DNA from: Auriscalpium vulgare
Lineage: Eukaryota; Basidiomycota; Agaricomycetes; Russulales; Auriscalpiaceae
NCBI GenBank assembly: GCA_019915015.1
Contig: JAHBBC010000015.1
Location: 930,001-994,000, forward strand
Reading direction: 5' to 3'
Length of the DNA: 64,000 nucleotides
The translations under genes and the position numbers were made by a program. Under the pieces are notes generated by a model. The model was not told where the DNA came from. It did not search any database and saw nothing but the letters and a program-made list of their open reading frames with translations. Shown here piece after piece: positions 24,320 through 35,598 of the stretch; the stretch's first letter is position 1; every line of letters begins with the position of its first letter.

Positions 24320-25469
24320 CTACTGTGGATTGTACGCCTGGGGAGAAATGAATATGTTATCTCGGTACCACTTCAGCTCTGCACAGAGCGTGAGTACGCG
24401 CCAAGGGAACGATGCAGGACCTCGAACCTTCGATTGACCTGCGAATGTCATCCAAGGCACTGTGACCGGCACCGCCTAAGAGTGAGCACGCGCAGAAGGG
24501 CTGGGAATCAGATGCACGGCGCGATGACGCACCGATGCTTGCTTTCGCCACCGAAGATGGCCTTGGGCAAGGGCCGGCGAGGGTACCACCTCCGATGTAA
24601 CTCCTGATGTGCGATAGACAGATTAAGTACCGAGCGCGACGCGTCGATAGAGAGGCCGCACTCACCTTGATGGAAGAGACGTCTGCCGTCGGTGCGAGTA
24701 GGATCAGACACGGGTCAAACATCCACATTGAGATACGACTCACCGATGATACTAGCAAAATAAACACGAGTTAGTTCAAAAGCATGCGCGATGTCGAGAT
24801 TGGATGGCAAGAGACCGATAATGCAGCCAATCGACAATGTCCGGCATTTCTTTCGCGAGGAACGCTCTGTCCGCATGTACGGTATTTCCTCCGAGAACAG
24901 CGATCTTCTTCTCGGGGATCCATTTCTTGATATAGGCAAGCACGGCTGCTTGTGCTGACTCTGTGGAGTGCGGAGACTCGAGACATGCCTGCGTCAGGCC
25001 TGACTGTGAGGGCACATGAGACAAACGAGACAAGTCACGGTCGACGAAGTGACGCACCAACCCATGCTGGTTGGTACACCATTCGTCCATCCTGAATGAT
25101 GATCGGCCGTGCGGCTATGCTACATGATAGCGAACAAACCTGTCCAGTGCCTCCTTGTCGGTCCGGATTATGAACTCGATGCCGTCGTCGACAAGCTCTA
25201 ACTCGCGATTTGTGATCAAAACCTGCTCTCACAAATTGAGGATAAATGGAGACCATAGAACCACACATTACTCTTACCGCGATCTCCAGTATCTTGTCGG
25301 TGTCTGGGTTGAGGCCAGTCATCTCGCAATCCACCCAGACAATAGGTCCGGCATAGAAATCCAGCGTCTGTGGTTTGTCTGCCATATACTTGCGAGTATT
25401 TAGGGTCCTAGGATGTGGAGAGATGGAGAGGGTTGCTCGAGCCCGCAGCAGCCTTGCTGCTCTAAACAT
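24320..25469 (-). CDS. REX2: Oligoribonuclease (DEDDh 3'-5' exoribonuclease, REX2/ORN type)
   Basis: The enzyme degrades very short RNA oligonucleotides, in mitochondria and/or cytosol of eukaryotes. The start at 25469 (MFRAARLLRARATLS) gives an Arg/Ser-rich presequence typical of mitochondrial import; a second Met (MADKPQTLDFY) could give a cytosolic form. Catalytic residues are visible: the first acidic pair in IVWVDCEMTGL, then NTVHADRAFL, then HYRIIDVSSIK, and the final HRALDDIRRSIEELKWYR with the conserved His and Asp. HYRIIDVSSIK is assembled from three exons, including an 8-base micro-exon at 24744-24751 and a 17-base exon at 24666-24682. The protein ends NIFISPQAYNPQ at 24320. The insert after VRHFVDRDL is probably an intron. 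The family is very secure. Confidence 0.92.
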
Positions 25470-25911
25470 GCGCAGACGGTGTCGTTTCTGAAGTCGCGCG
25501 TCGAGGACCCGAGGTCCTCGGGGTCTCAGCCGAGACCTAACCCCGCAACAGGGTCTGGATCCAGCGGTTCGCTGAACAGCTTTTTGCGACGATCAGTGGA
25601 CAATCCTCTCATCCGTCACTCGCCAGAGACCAGGCCAGCTCTCCCGAGCCCTCCGTGATGTTGCAAGCTCCCCGCTGATGGAGGCAATGTTCGAAGGGCG
25701 TCTGTCCTTGATGCCGGGGTTTCATTATGTAAGCGCTCGTGGCAGTGACGGCGACTTCGTTCCATGGCGGCAAAGTCCTCCGTCCACAAGACAGCTGCGC
25801 CGCTCCTGCGCCGCCTTCCACTCGTCTCCGCGCCTTGGTTTCTGTTCTCAGTTGCATTCTACTCCTCTCCCGTAATTATTTCATCTCTTCTTGGTTCTCA
25901 TCGCCTTAGCC
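25470..25911. promoter_or_regulatory. Divergent promoter region, oligoribonuclease / SWIB protein
   Basis: About 440 bases lie between the two divergent start codons. No TATA box stands out. The plus-strand gene is preceded by a pyrimidine-rich leader (TCTCCCGTAATTATTTCATC). Confidence 0.4.
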
Positions 25912-26870
25912 ATGCAAGTCGCCGACCTCGAGTCCCGCATTCACCACATCCTCTCCGCGCCCGGCACGGACCTGGGCACTATTAGCGCAAAGCGCGTGCG
26001 GCGCCAGCTCCTGGACGACACGACTGTCCCCGTCGAGCTCGTCAAGGGGAACAAGTCCGCGATCGACGACCTCATCAGTGTCGTCTTCGCGAAGGTCTCC
26101 GAGGAGACTGGCTTCCAGCAGGCGGCACGTGCCGACGACGACGTGGGCGAGGAGTTGGATGCCGAGTCGCGCGAGGGCAGCGCGTTGGGCAAGCGGCGGT
26201 ACGCCTCGTCCGGCGCGTACGGGGAGGAGGAGGACCCCGAGCCTGAGCCCGAGCGCGCCGCGTCGCCGCCGCCGAAGAAGAAGTCGCGCAAGAGCAAGGG
26301 AGAGATGTCCGACGCAGAGCTCGCAAAGATGCTTTCGGACGAGCTCAACAGCCGCCCGCGCAGCTCGCGCTCAGGCGCGACAGGCGTTGCCCGCGGGCGT
26401 GGGCGCGGGGGGAAGGCGAACGGCACGAAGCGGCGCAAGGCGAAGAGCTCGGAGATGGTCGATTCGGGCGACGAGGGCAGTGACGTGCCCAAGAAAAAGC
26501 GCGCGGGTGGTGGTGGTGGATTTTCGAAGCCGTATGCTCTGAGGTACGCTGCGTGCTGTTACGCTTGACCGTCAGAAGCTCATCTTACCCACGGCAGTGA
26601 GCCACTGGCAGGCCTCTTAGGCGTGGACGCGCTGTCGCGACCGCAGGTCGTCAAGGGTTTGTGGGATTATATCAAACTGCACGAAATGCAGAATCCGAGC
26701 AATAAGCGAGAGATCCTGTGTGATGACAAGTTCAAGGCCGTCTTCGGCACGGAGAAAATCGACATGTTCAAGATGAACAAGGAATTGAGCCGGTGCGTGT
26801 CTCCCTACTCTCTGCGATATATGTGTCTCATACTCTCGACAGACACCTCACAGAGCATGCAGCGGCATAG
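25912..26870 (+). CDS. DEK_C plus SWIB/MDM2 domain protein (UAF30/TRI1-like)
   Basis: A chromatin or RNA polymerase I transcription-factor-like protein. The start MQVADLESRIHHILSA at 25912 is preferred over an in-frame Met seven codons upstream because its context is GCCATGC. Residues 1-70 form a DEK_C-like helical domain (GTISAKRVRRQLLDD...). An acidic and then Lys/Arg-rich disordered linker follows, with several nuclear-localisation-type clusters (KKKSRKSKG, KRRKAKS, PKKKRAGGG). Exon 2 carries the SWIB domain: LLGVDALSRPQVVKGLWDYI, NPSNKREILCDDKFKAVFG and DMFKMNKELS. A last intron leads to a short exon giving RHLTEHAAA and the stop at 26870. Yeast Uaf30 belongs to the UAF complex at rDNA promoters. 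Which relative this is cannot be settled by eye. Confidence 0.88.
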
Positions 26871-27222
26871 CCTCTGCACTCTACATCATCTGTATTCATT
26901 TTCATCCATCTGCCGTCATAGCCATCCGGACCCTCTCATGCTCTCTCGCAAAAGCGCGTCAGACGCCCTCTACAACCAATCTATCGTCCGTACTTGCACT
27001 TCATTCCGTCGGGCTCATCCCGTTGCAATCTCCGCCTCTTTCATCGTACGTTCTCGTAGAAGAGTAGCTGTATCATCCTGGATTGCGTGAGCCTCGGAAA
27101 TGCGCGTCGACAACCCGAGCACAAATGTACAGAGCCTGATAATTACAATATGTACAAACAATTCATTACGCATGCGCTGTCAGGTATCGTTAGATATATC
27201 TTGACAGTGGGGAATCTTGGTT
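26871..27222. other. Intergenic, convergent 3' ends
   Basis: This gap of about 350 bases lies between the 3' ends of the SWIB gene and the GT49 gene. It should contain both 3' UTRs. Nothing else is recognisable. Confidence 0.5.
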
Positions 27223-28981
27223 TCAACTGATTGGGAACGGTACTGCTAATGTCCGTCGACGATCTACATGCAGTGCCTTTCAGTAAGCGCACACAGGTTA
27301 ATGACTGCGACGTGTCAACTTACCTGCGGAATGAGCTTGGCCAGTGCTCTGATCTTCTTGCATTCTTCTCTGACGTTGTGAGCCCGCGTCGTGTTCAGCA
27401 CGCCTTCGTCTCTGAAACGTATCAGGTATCTGATCAGAACTGTCAGTCGTAGCGTGTCATCGTTTTTTTGAATACACTCGCCTGAGACATGCTTCCTCCT
27501 TGAAGTCCGCGTAAACCCTCCGATTGTACCTGCGCTTAATACCGCCCACCTCATCAGCCCCCACGCTACCCAAAGTCTGACACTGGCTTACCTCACTCTT
27601 CCGCGCCGCCTCTTCATACGGATGGCTCTGATGTATGAGAAAGTGGTCGCTTAGCACATAGAACGACACGCCCGAGAGGTACATCTCGAACAGGCAAGCA
27701 GCCTTGTTGCCGCCGTAACCCGTGAAGCGCTCGTCGCACCACCCGCCGGCGTCGCGCTTGACGATCACGTACGGCTCGTACGCAGACTGGTACGTCGTCA
27801 CGCGGTAAATCTCGCCCTTGCGCGCGCCGTAAAAGCGCTTGTAGTCGGTACTGTTGTGCCCCAACGCCCACGATGCGTGGAAGGCGGCAATCTTGCGTCC
27901 GCGGACGAGTTCAAGGAGGGCCTGGCAGGCTGTCAGCTATTCGCTGCTATGATAAGATGAAGAAGCATTATTCACGCTTTTGTCGCGCGGAAAGCCTGCC
28001 TGATCACGCCCTTCGTCGGCCTTGACATACTCGAATGCAGGCAACACCAGCGCAGCGCTTCCTTCACGCATGCGGCGTGCCATCTCCCCATCCTCCTTGC
28101 GCAGCAGGTCGAGCACTTGCGTGCGCCATTGCGTGCAGATGGCGAAGTCCACGTCCAGGAGCAGAACGTATCCCGTGCGGGCAAACAGTCGAGCGATGTT
28201 CCGCCAGGCGTTGAAGGCGCGTGGGTAGGGCGACAAGACAAGGTGAATGTCGGCGCGCGCGGAAAGCGCGGGCGTGCGCAGGACGAGTGAGTGCAGTGCC
28301 GTGATACTGTCATTGAGAGCGGAGGGAAACAGGTCGGTACTCTCGGGGTGGAACGGAAGGTGAATTGTCACCGATAGAGGTCCTTCGAAGTTGTCGTGGT
28401 GAGCTCTCGTCTGCTTGCATATCGTGAATGAGCATCCTACCGTCGTATCGCACAGCCAGCTTGCGCAGAACTTCAAAGCGGTCGTGTGTAACCAACGTCG
28501 TGACTGTGATATCGTCGTCCTCGAAGCGTTGCGAAGCGCGGTAGAAGTACGGGATGATCTTCATGGGGTGCATGGAGTTTGCAAAAGCCTTGGAAAGGAA
28601 TAGAGACTCCGACATCGAGAAGACATTTGGAAGTGACGGTTCGTGAGACCCATCAAAATTGATAAGTTGGCCGTCGATAGACTGCGGAGAGATAGGCCAG
28701 GACAAGCCCGAAGTCGCCGCAAGTGTGTTCAGACGCGAGAGGACGCTGTCAGAGTCGGGCGATATTGGGACGTCAGAATCCAGAGAGCGAGCGTGCGAGG
28801 AGAAGAAGGACGGTCTCCGAGCCCAAGCAAAAATGGAGGACAGTCTTGGAAGTCGCAGTGCGAGCGTGTTGGGGCAGTCGTGAACGAAAGGACAGACGAA
28901 CAAGAAGACAGAGGTGTAAAGCACGCCGATGGCAACGTAGACAGCGAAGCAGAGGTACAGAAAACGGTAGAACCTCTGCAT
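27223..28981 (-). CDS. LARGE/GT49-type glycosyltransferase, type II membrane protein
   Basis: A Golgi-type glycosyltransferase related to the GT49 domain of LARGE and B4GAT1. The first exon starts MQRFYRFLYL at 28981; an in-frame Met ten codons upstream at 29011 is an alternative. A single N-terminal membrane anchor follows (CFAVYVAIGVLYTSVFLFV), then a Ser-rich stem. The donor domain begins DDDITVTTLVTHDRFEVLRKL and continues GPLSVTIHLPF. The DxD metal-binding motif is GYVLLLDVDFAICTQW. Later exons give KIAAFHASWALGHNSTDY, GWCDERFTGYGGNKAACLFEM, the family's acceptor-side block, and FYVLSDHFLIHQSHPYEE. The C-terminus passes RRYNRRVYADFKEEACLRYLI and KKIRALAKLIPQ, then probably a last exon ending at 27223. 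Without that last splice the frame stops at 27315. Confidence 0.8.
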
Positions 28982-29278
28982 AATGGATATGTAAGAAACC
29001 CTGAAGATCATCTTGCAGAGCTTGAGTTGCTGGTGACTGAGAGAGATGAAGTTGAGTTGGTTCGCGACTCGGACGGAAGCGGGAGCGCGATCTAATCTTA
29101 TCTCCCACAGCGAATTGCCTTTCCTGGAGTGCTAACGTGGTCATCGGCGGCGCACTCAAGTCCTCACCTGTCCTCACGTCGCGCGCATCTCTTCCACACC
29201 GCGTCCATCATCACCTTCCATCCTCTCAGGAGCGCACTGCTGTTGTTCTCGACCTGAAGCAACGTGACGCTACTTTCC
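28982..29278. promoter_or_regulatory. Bidirectional promoter, GT49 gene / HRD3-like gene
   Basis: About 270-300 bases separate the divergent start codons of two secretory-pathway genes, so the basal promoters share this segment. No TATA box is obvious. Confidence 0.45.
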
Positions 29279-32200
29279 ATGGGCCGGGGACAAGGTGTTT
29301 GCCGCCGGAGGGCGACCTGGCTGGCCTTTGGGCTCCTGGCACTTGCTGCAGTCTCCGGGACCGCGCAGCATATGCCAGACGACTCTCACGAGGACTTAGG
29401 CGACTTTACTGTCGAGGTGCGTCGCACGTCTTCTCCCCACCACACACCGCTTAGGCACGTGAATACCAGGCTGCAGCTGCGACTACATCATACGCCCCCT
29501 CTGCGTCCTCAGCTAGTGAGCTGCATCATGGCGGAAAGGTGAGCTCAAGTGTTTCTGCTCTGACTGTTACTCTCTCGTTGGCTATGCGTAGCTAGTTGTG
29601 CGTGTCTTCGTCGACTCGACGTGTAACCCTAACCTTAAGTTCTGTTTACCTCCGAACGCCCTCGCTAACTGTACCTTTCCTTAGGACCCGAGGCTAGACC
29701 CAGACACGGTCAATGAAGGTGGGAGAGACAAGTTCTCGAACAAGGCTTAAAACTGAAGCATATCCAGCTGCCCGAGCATACAAGCAAGCTGTCGCAACAC
29801 TCGGAACCCTCACAGCGCTGCCCCCTTCACATACCCCAGATCCTCCACTCAATCCGTCATGGACTCTAGGCAATTCCTTTATATCATCTCTACTACCCAA
29901 CGTTCAGGGCCAGGGTCCTCTCGGTAGTGCCCTCCGCATTGCCATCAAACTACGCCACCATACGTGGCTTCCGCATTTCCTCACCTCCCGCGTGGGTTCC
30001 GAAGGCCTACGCCGGAGACGAGACGAAGAGCTACGAGGACGTGCAATCAAAGTGGTGGATCTTCTGCAACATGCCGCTGACCTTGGCAACACCGATGCAC
30101 TATTCACCCTCGGGCAAATATCACTAGTAAGTGATTGGCATGCCCGTGATACACAATGATAACTTATGTAAATGCTCCATATTAGCTTCCACCAACACTA
30201 CACTTCAACTCCGATCCTGTACTTGCATACAATTCTTTTGAGACCCATGCGGCAATCACAGGAAACGCGACATCTCAGAGCTACCTGGCCTTCTTCTATG
30301 CAACCGGCTATCACGACGTCGTCCGAGTCAATCAGGCCAAGGCCCAGCTTTACTTCACCTTCGCTGCGCATGGCGGCCACAAAGGTGCCCAAATGGCCCT
30401 CGGATACCGGTTCTGGACCGGAATTGGCGTCGTAGAGAATTGCGATCTCGCTGTTGAATGGTACAGCAACGCCGCGGAGCAAGGTGAGGTGGTTCTTGTT
30501 ACTATCACTTCTATCCGACTGACAACTTCCTAGCCATGGCGAGGTTTTTGTCTGGCCCGCCCGGCGGCAGAACTCTGCCTCAGACCTCAACGCGTCTCTC
30601 CGATCTTAGTGGAGGTGTATATGGTCCCGGTGCCAGTGTTGCCTCCACAGGTCTTAACGCACAGCGGCCCGCTATCAAGGCTGCCCGCGCACGCGCTGCA
30701 GGTGAGACATGGGAGGACATCCTCGAGTACTACATCGTAAGCAACGCCCTCTCGCTTACGGGGACCCTGCTAACAGCACACAGTTCAACGCCGACCGCGG
30801 GGAGACCGACTTCGCCTACCGTCTCGGAAAGATTTTCTACCAGGGCAGCATCTACAGTGCGCCCGGCGGCATATCCTCCGGCGGCGAAGGCGTCGGGCGT
30901 GTGCCGCGCGACTACGCGGGAGCGCGCTTCTACTTTGAGCGCATAGCTCGCCAGGGCTGGCCGCAGGACCCGATCGACCCCTTGTCGCACACACCTCGGC
31001 GCGAGGAGCCACCGAAACCGATGGGCCACGCGGCGTTGGCAGCGGGCTACCTCGGGCGCATGTACCTCCGTGGCGAGGGCGTGCGCCAGGACTTCAAGCT
31101 CGCGCGCATGTGGTTCGAGCGCGGGGCGGAGTACGGTGACAAGGAGAGCAATAATGGGCTGGGCATTATTTGGCGCGATGGGCTGGTGGATAATAGGCGC
31201 GATATGAAGAAGGCGCTGGGTTATTTCAACATCGCGGCAGGGCAAGAGCTCGCGGAGGCACAGGTTAATCTCGGAAAGTATCATTACGGTAAGCCATATC
31301 ACGTTTCTCCCTCGTGCAGCCCCTCACTCGCTGATTTAGAAAAAAATGAACTGAAACTCGCGACGACCTACTTCGAAACCGCCATGAGGCATGGGTCGCC
31401 CTTCGAGGCGTACTACTACCTCGCGCAGATTCAAGCCCAGCAGATGCGCCTTTTGCCGGCGTCCCTGCGTCCTGGTGCATGCTCCATCGCGGCGTCGTTC
31501 TACAAGGTTGTCGCGGAGCGCGGAACGTGGGATGATGACCTGATCAGCAGCGGTGAACGCTCCTGGGAGACGGAGACGCGCGCTGGCAAGGAGCTGGCGA
31601 TGCTGAAGTGGTGGATCGCTGCGGAGCGTGGACACGAGGTCGCACAGAATAACCTTGCTTTCGTTCTTGACCAGGGTCAGTACATGCTCATCTTCGAGCG
31701 CGGCTCAATCTCTGACGTTGCCTCTCTAGACAAGAGCGTACTCCGCGACACGCGCTTCACGAGTTTCTCCCCCTCAAACGACACAGCGCGCCTCGCGCTG
31801 ACGCAGTGGACTCGGTCAGCTGCGCAGAACAACGTCGACGCTCTGGTCAAAGTTGGCGACTATTACTACCACGGCCTTGGCGTTGCCGACGAGCCCGAGC
31901 ATGTCCGCTGGGAGAAGGCTGCAGGGTACTACCAGTCCGCCGCCGACACGCAGGTCAGCGCGCTAGCGATGTGGAACCTTGGGTGGATGTACGAAAATGG
32001 CATCGGCGTGAACCAGGTGTGTGAATGAATTGTCTCACGTCCATGCTCAGCGGCGCTCAGCAATTACGTTCGCAGGACTTCCATCTTGCGAAACGCCATT
32101 ACGATGTAGCGTTGGAAACCAACCTTGAAGCTTATCTCCCAATCACACTGTCGCTGTTCCGCCTGTACTGCCGTAGCCTCTACCATGCCCTGAGGGGTGA

Positions 32201-32893
32201 CCGAGGTGACTTGAACATCTGGAGCTCAGTTGATGATGCCGGTAATCAAGCACTCAATATATCTGCTGCCGCCAAGCTCATCGTTTGTTCCCGCAGATGT
32301 CACTACTTCTGTGACGGATGGAAGACGTGAGCTGGATGACGGACAGGTTCACGGGGCCACAGACAAGTCAGCCGAAGAGGTAGTCGAAGAGGATGATGGC
32401 CCATGGTATCTTGGCAAGGCTCGCGACGAGTTCAATCGTCGGAGACAGGCCCCAGCCGTTGCCGCCGACGAGGAAGACCCAGTACAAGTGCGTGCCGTTT
32501 GGAAATACCAGTCCTAAATGCAGGCTAACTTGCTGGCAGTGGGCGCGCGAGCGCCGAAACGCCGAGAACGACCGCGACAGCGACTTCGGCCCAGAAGACT
32601 ACTTCGAAGCGGCGCTGCGTGGCGGCCATCGTGGCGAGGAAGACGCGGATGAGTTCGTCGAAACGATGGTGCTCGTTGTGCTATGTCTCGTGGTGTCGTT
32701 GCTGTTGTATATCCGTGGGCGGTGGGTGGAACGGCTGCGTAGAGAGGAGCGGCAGCTGCGGCAACAGCAAGAACAGCAGCAGCAGCAAGTGCATGGCCCA
32801 GCGAACCCGCAGCCAGTGCCGCCACTGCAGCAAGACGGCATGTTCCCTCCTCAGGGAGACCCCGCAAGGGATGCTTGGGCGGTGATACGATGA
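29279..32893 (+). CDS. HRD3/SEL1L-type ERAD component with Sel1 repeats
   Basis: The ER-luminal partner of the HRD1 ubiquitin ligase, which recruits misfolded glycoproteins for ER-associated degradation. The start at 29279 (MGRGQGVCRRRATW) leads into a hydrophobic signal peptide (LAFGLLALAAVSGTAQ). Many exons encode tetratricopeptide-like Sel1 repeats, for example AALAAGYLGRMYLRGEG, LAEAQVNLGKYHYG, VAQNNLAFVLDQ, VDALVKVGDYYYHGLG and ALAMWNLGWMYENGIG. Near the C-terminus is one membrane helix (MVLVVLCLVVSLLLYIRGRW). A glutamine-rich cytosolic tail (RQQQEQQQQQ) ends with GDPARDAWAVIR at 32893. The layout (signal peptide, Sel1 repeats, single C-terminal membrane helix) is that of HRD3/SEL1L. Introns near 29420, 30130, 30490, 30740, 31290, 32010 and 32490 are placed only approximately. 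Confidence 0.85.
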
Positions 32894-33685
32894 TTGGCGC
32901 GGAAGATATTTACGAGCAGTCGTGTAAAAAAAATGCAATCCTTGTTCATCTCTGCGAGTGCGGTATGACGACGGTGCGCTGAATGTGCAGCGATAAATAG
33001 TCTCAAGCCCTTTTAGAGTAAGTCTTTACTGTAGTCAAATGTAACATAACATTTGCGCATCGACTGCGGCCTTCGACTGGAGCCACGCATTTACGACAAC
33101 CTGTGTGGAGACCTCCCTGTTATTGCTATCCTCCTCGGACGCGCCCGCAAACTGCGTAAACTCCTTGCCAACTTGAAGAGCTGCAGCTAGTGGTGTGGTG
33201 GCGAAAGACGATAACCCTGATAAGCAATGACCAGTGCGATACTGACTGCGCCTCTTCCATCGGCAAAAGTGAGAAAAAATTATAGCGATTATAAGCGATT
33301 ATGATGCTTCTCTCCCCGTCATAATTATGGGGCATTTCGCAATCTACATAGGTGATATGTCCTGAAAGTTATCACGAACATGCGGGAGGTCCAGCCTAGT
33401 AGATTAGTGAGGATATCTTGTTGTATAACCTAAATAAGGCAGCTACAGGCTGGATATCATGCCTGGGAGAGCTTTGTGATAACCGGTTATAATGATCATA
33501 ATAACTCTCTGATTTTGCTGATGACTCGCGCGTCGATATGCCAGAGGCAGGAGGTTGATTATAACCTCAAATCGAGCCCCAGGAATCCTCCCGCGATGAA
33601 TATGCTCAGATTTCCGATGCTGCTTCGGGGCGTCGAGTTCTTAAGCTGAAGTTTCCCCTCTTCGTGCGGCGATAGTATATGATGA
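32894..33685. other. Intergenic, AT-rich, left border of the duplicated region
   Basis: No gene is supported. The DNA is markedly richer in A and T than its surroundings, with repeated GATTATAA-like words near 33285-33560. It separates the conserved gene block from the repetitive block to the right. Confidence 0.45.
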
Positions 33686-34771
33686 TTAGTATCTACAGAA
33701 CACGGACAACACGTCGCTGATTCTTCCAGAATATCCATCCACCTGCACCATTTGCGCATGAAATTTGTCTTTTTCCCTCCGCGCAACTGCGACGGCCTCG
33801 GCGAAAATCTTCTCGTTAACCTCCGACGCCTTCGCAAACCGCCTAAACCTCCTCGCCAACTGGAAGAGCTGCTCCACCGGAGGCTTGGCCCACGGATCGT
33901 GCGCCCGATTTTGAAGAAAACGCCAATAGGTCAGCGCCATGAAGAAGTCATCGTCTAGAGCGCGTCAGGGACTCTGTGCGCGAGAACCAGAGGACAACTC
34001 ACTAATCTTAGCGTACTTGCTGGCTTCCTCGTAGGGCGTACGATTACGGACTTTGCCCACGTCGCTCTCCCAGCTGGTGAAGCAGTTTCCAAATCGCTCT
34101 TGAAAGCTCTCCGAGTAGGTTCTTTCGTATTCTTTCTCAAATTGTGTGGAGGCTATCTTGATCTCTGTATTGATCGCGTGAGTTTCAGTAGGGTGATGAT
34201 CTTGTGAAGTGAACTGTTCTCACCGCAGTAGACATCTAGCCGTTTGCGCAAGCGCCTGGCCACGGACCGACACCTAATGGCTGCAAAAACTCTCATCGAG
34301 TAATATACTAAAAGCACCTTAGGCTTCCGTCCAGAATCCTGGAATAGTTCTGTACACGTCGATTAGCAATTTCACGCTGCCTATATGAGCAACACCTACT
34401 ATAAAGAGATTCCGCATCCACTTTGGTGGACTCAAAGGCCTTGTCTGAAAGAGCTGCCTTCAGGGAAGTCCGAGTCGAAGTTCCAGCATCTCCGTCGCTC
34501 CCCTCTAGGCCAACGCGTGAGTGGTATTCTCCAACTGTGCGGAGAATGCTGTGACTTGCGTGGGGCATTTTTCACGAACGAGTCCCCAACTGTTAAGGCG
34601 AGATCAAGTTTCCCGTTTGAAAGGGCACTTGAATTAAAAGCGCGATCTGGACCATCCTCGGTCAGCTGCCACGCATTCCATTTCACCGTCGCCGAGCTCA
34701 CCTAATTCAGCGATGAGTCCTACGACGCTAGCGTCGACAGGAAGATGACATTCCAAGCTGGTCGAGGTCAT
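33686..34771 (-). CDS. Family Z gene, copy A (unrecognised protein)
   Basis: This is recognised only by comparison with the second copy at 47263-48708. The start at 34771 reads MTSTSLECHLPVDASVVGLI followed by a GTGAGC donor; copy B has MATTEHNLPVDAGVVEFVI, then a donor. A middle exon contains SESFQERFGNCFTSWES against SESFKERFESHFAKWK in copy B. The last exon has MALTYWRFLQNRAHDPWA, PVEQLFQLARRF and EAVAVARRE against copy B MALTYWRVLQSEQDPWA and EAVAVARRT. Matching exon borders and protein-level similarity across diverged DNA support a real gene. No signal peptide, membrane helix or known domain is seen. The end at 33686 is tentative and intermediate exons are unresolved. Confidence 0.45.
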
Positions 34772-35598
34772 TGTGAGACAAAGGGTGGAGGGGTGGGAGA
34801 CTGACTGGGCCGTTTAAAAGGGGGTGGTGAAGATGCTACGCCGGAGCTCACCCTGTTCTTGTATGTTGTAGCATCAAGTGAACGCAGCTAAAGAAGACCA
34901 CGTAACAACGAGTAGATGGCCCAAACGCATCATCCATATTGTTCTGCTTCTGATTAGCCCTAGATAGTACGAAGGGCTGCTCCAGTTTATTGTGAGTAGC
35001 GTTGTAGTAGAATGATTTTGGCCCAAGACTGTTGTATCCTGCGCGTAGCCATCAGTGGCGCAAAAGAACACAAGCATGTGAGCAAAATCGGCTTGTCTTC
35101 CCGCGTTAAGTCAGAGAGTGTGTGATACTATAAGGCTCACAATTACAAACATATGCTTGGGCGGTGGACTCGTAGTGCTACGCGGAGGACCCGTTGTCCT
35201 CAGCGGAATGGCGACCCAATGGCCACTCCACAATAGGAGGGCGCCCGTGCCCAACATCGCAGTCGGAGCAAGCGTCGTCACAAGTGGTTAACGTTCTGGG
35301 GACCGTTGCGAGTGCAACTCGTACTCGGTGCTGGCAATCGCCCGCGCGTCGGGAGTCGGGCCGAGATGCCGTCGGCTATGGTGACATCATTGCCAACTTC
35401 TTGTCGAAGGTGCGTATGCCTCAAGGCCTCAAGCTCAAGGCCCCAATGCGCGACGCTCTGCCAATGCCATTGTGTGTTAGACCGTGCGCTTGATCCAAGT
35501 CTTGCGGCGGTGATCCGAAGAGACAAGCTCGACGCAAAATCCAGAATCTTGAGAAGTGTTATGGTACATGTAAACGAATCATAATCGAAGTACCGCCC
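34772..35598. other. Upstream flank of family Z copy A
   Basis: No gene is supported. The minus-strand sequence at about 34870-35080 resembles that at 48812-49084 upstream of family Z copy B, so it is probably duplicated promoter DNA. Open frames at 35194-35584 are unremarkable. Confidence 0.4.

Noticed and set aside
33240..33560. AT-rich stretch with GATTATAA-like words, considered as a transposon remnant or replication origin
   Set aside because: No terminal repeats, target-site duplication or coding remnant could be seen. Base composition alone is not enough.
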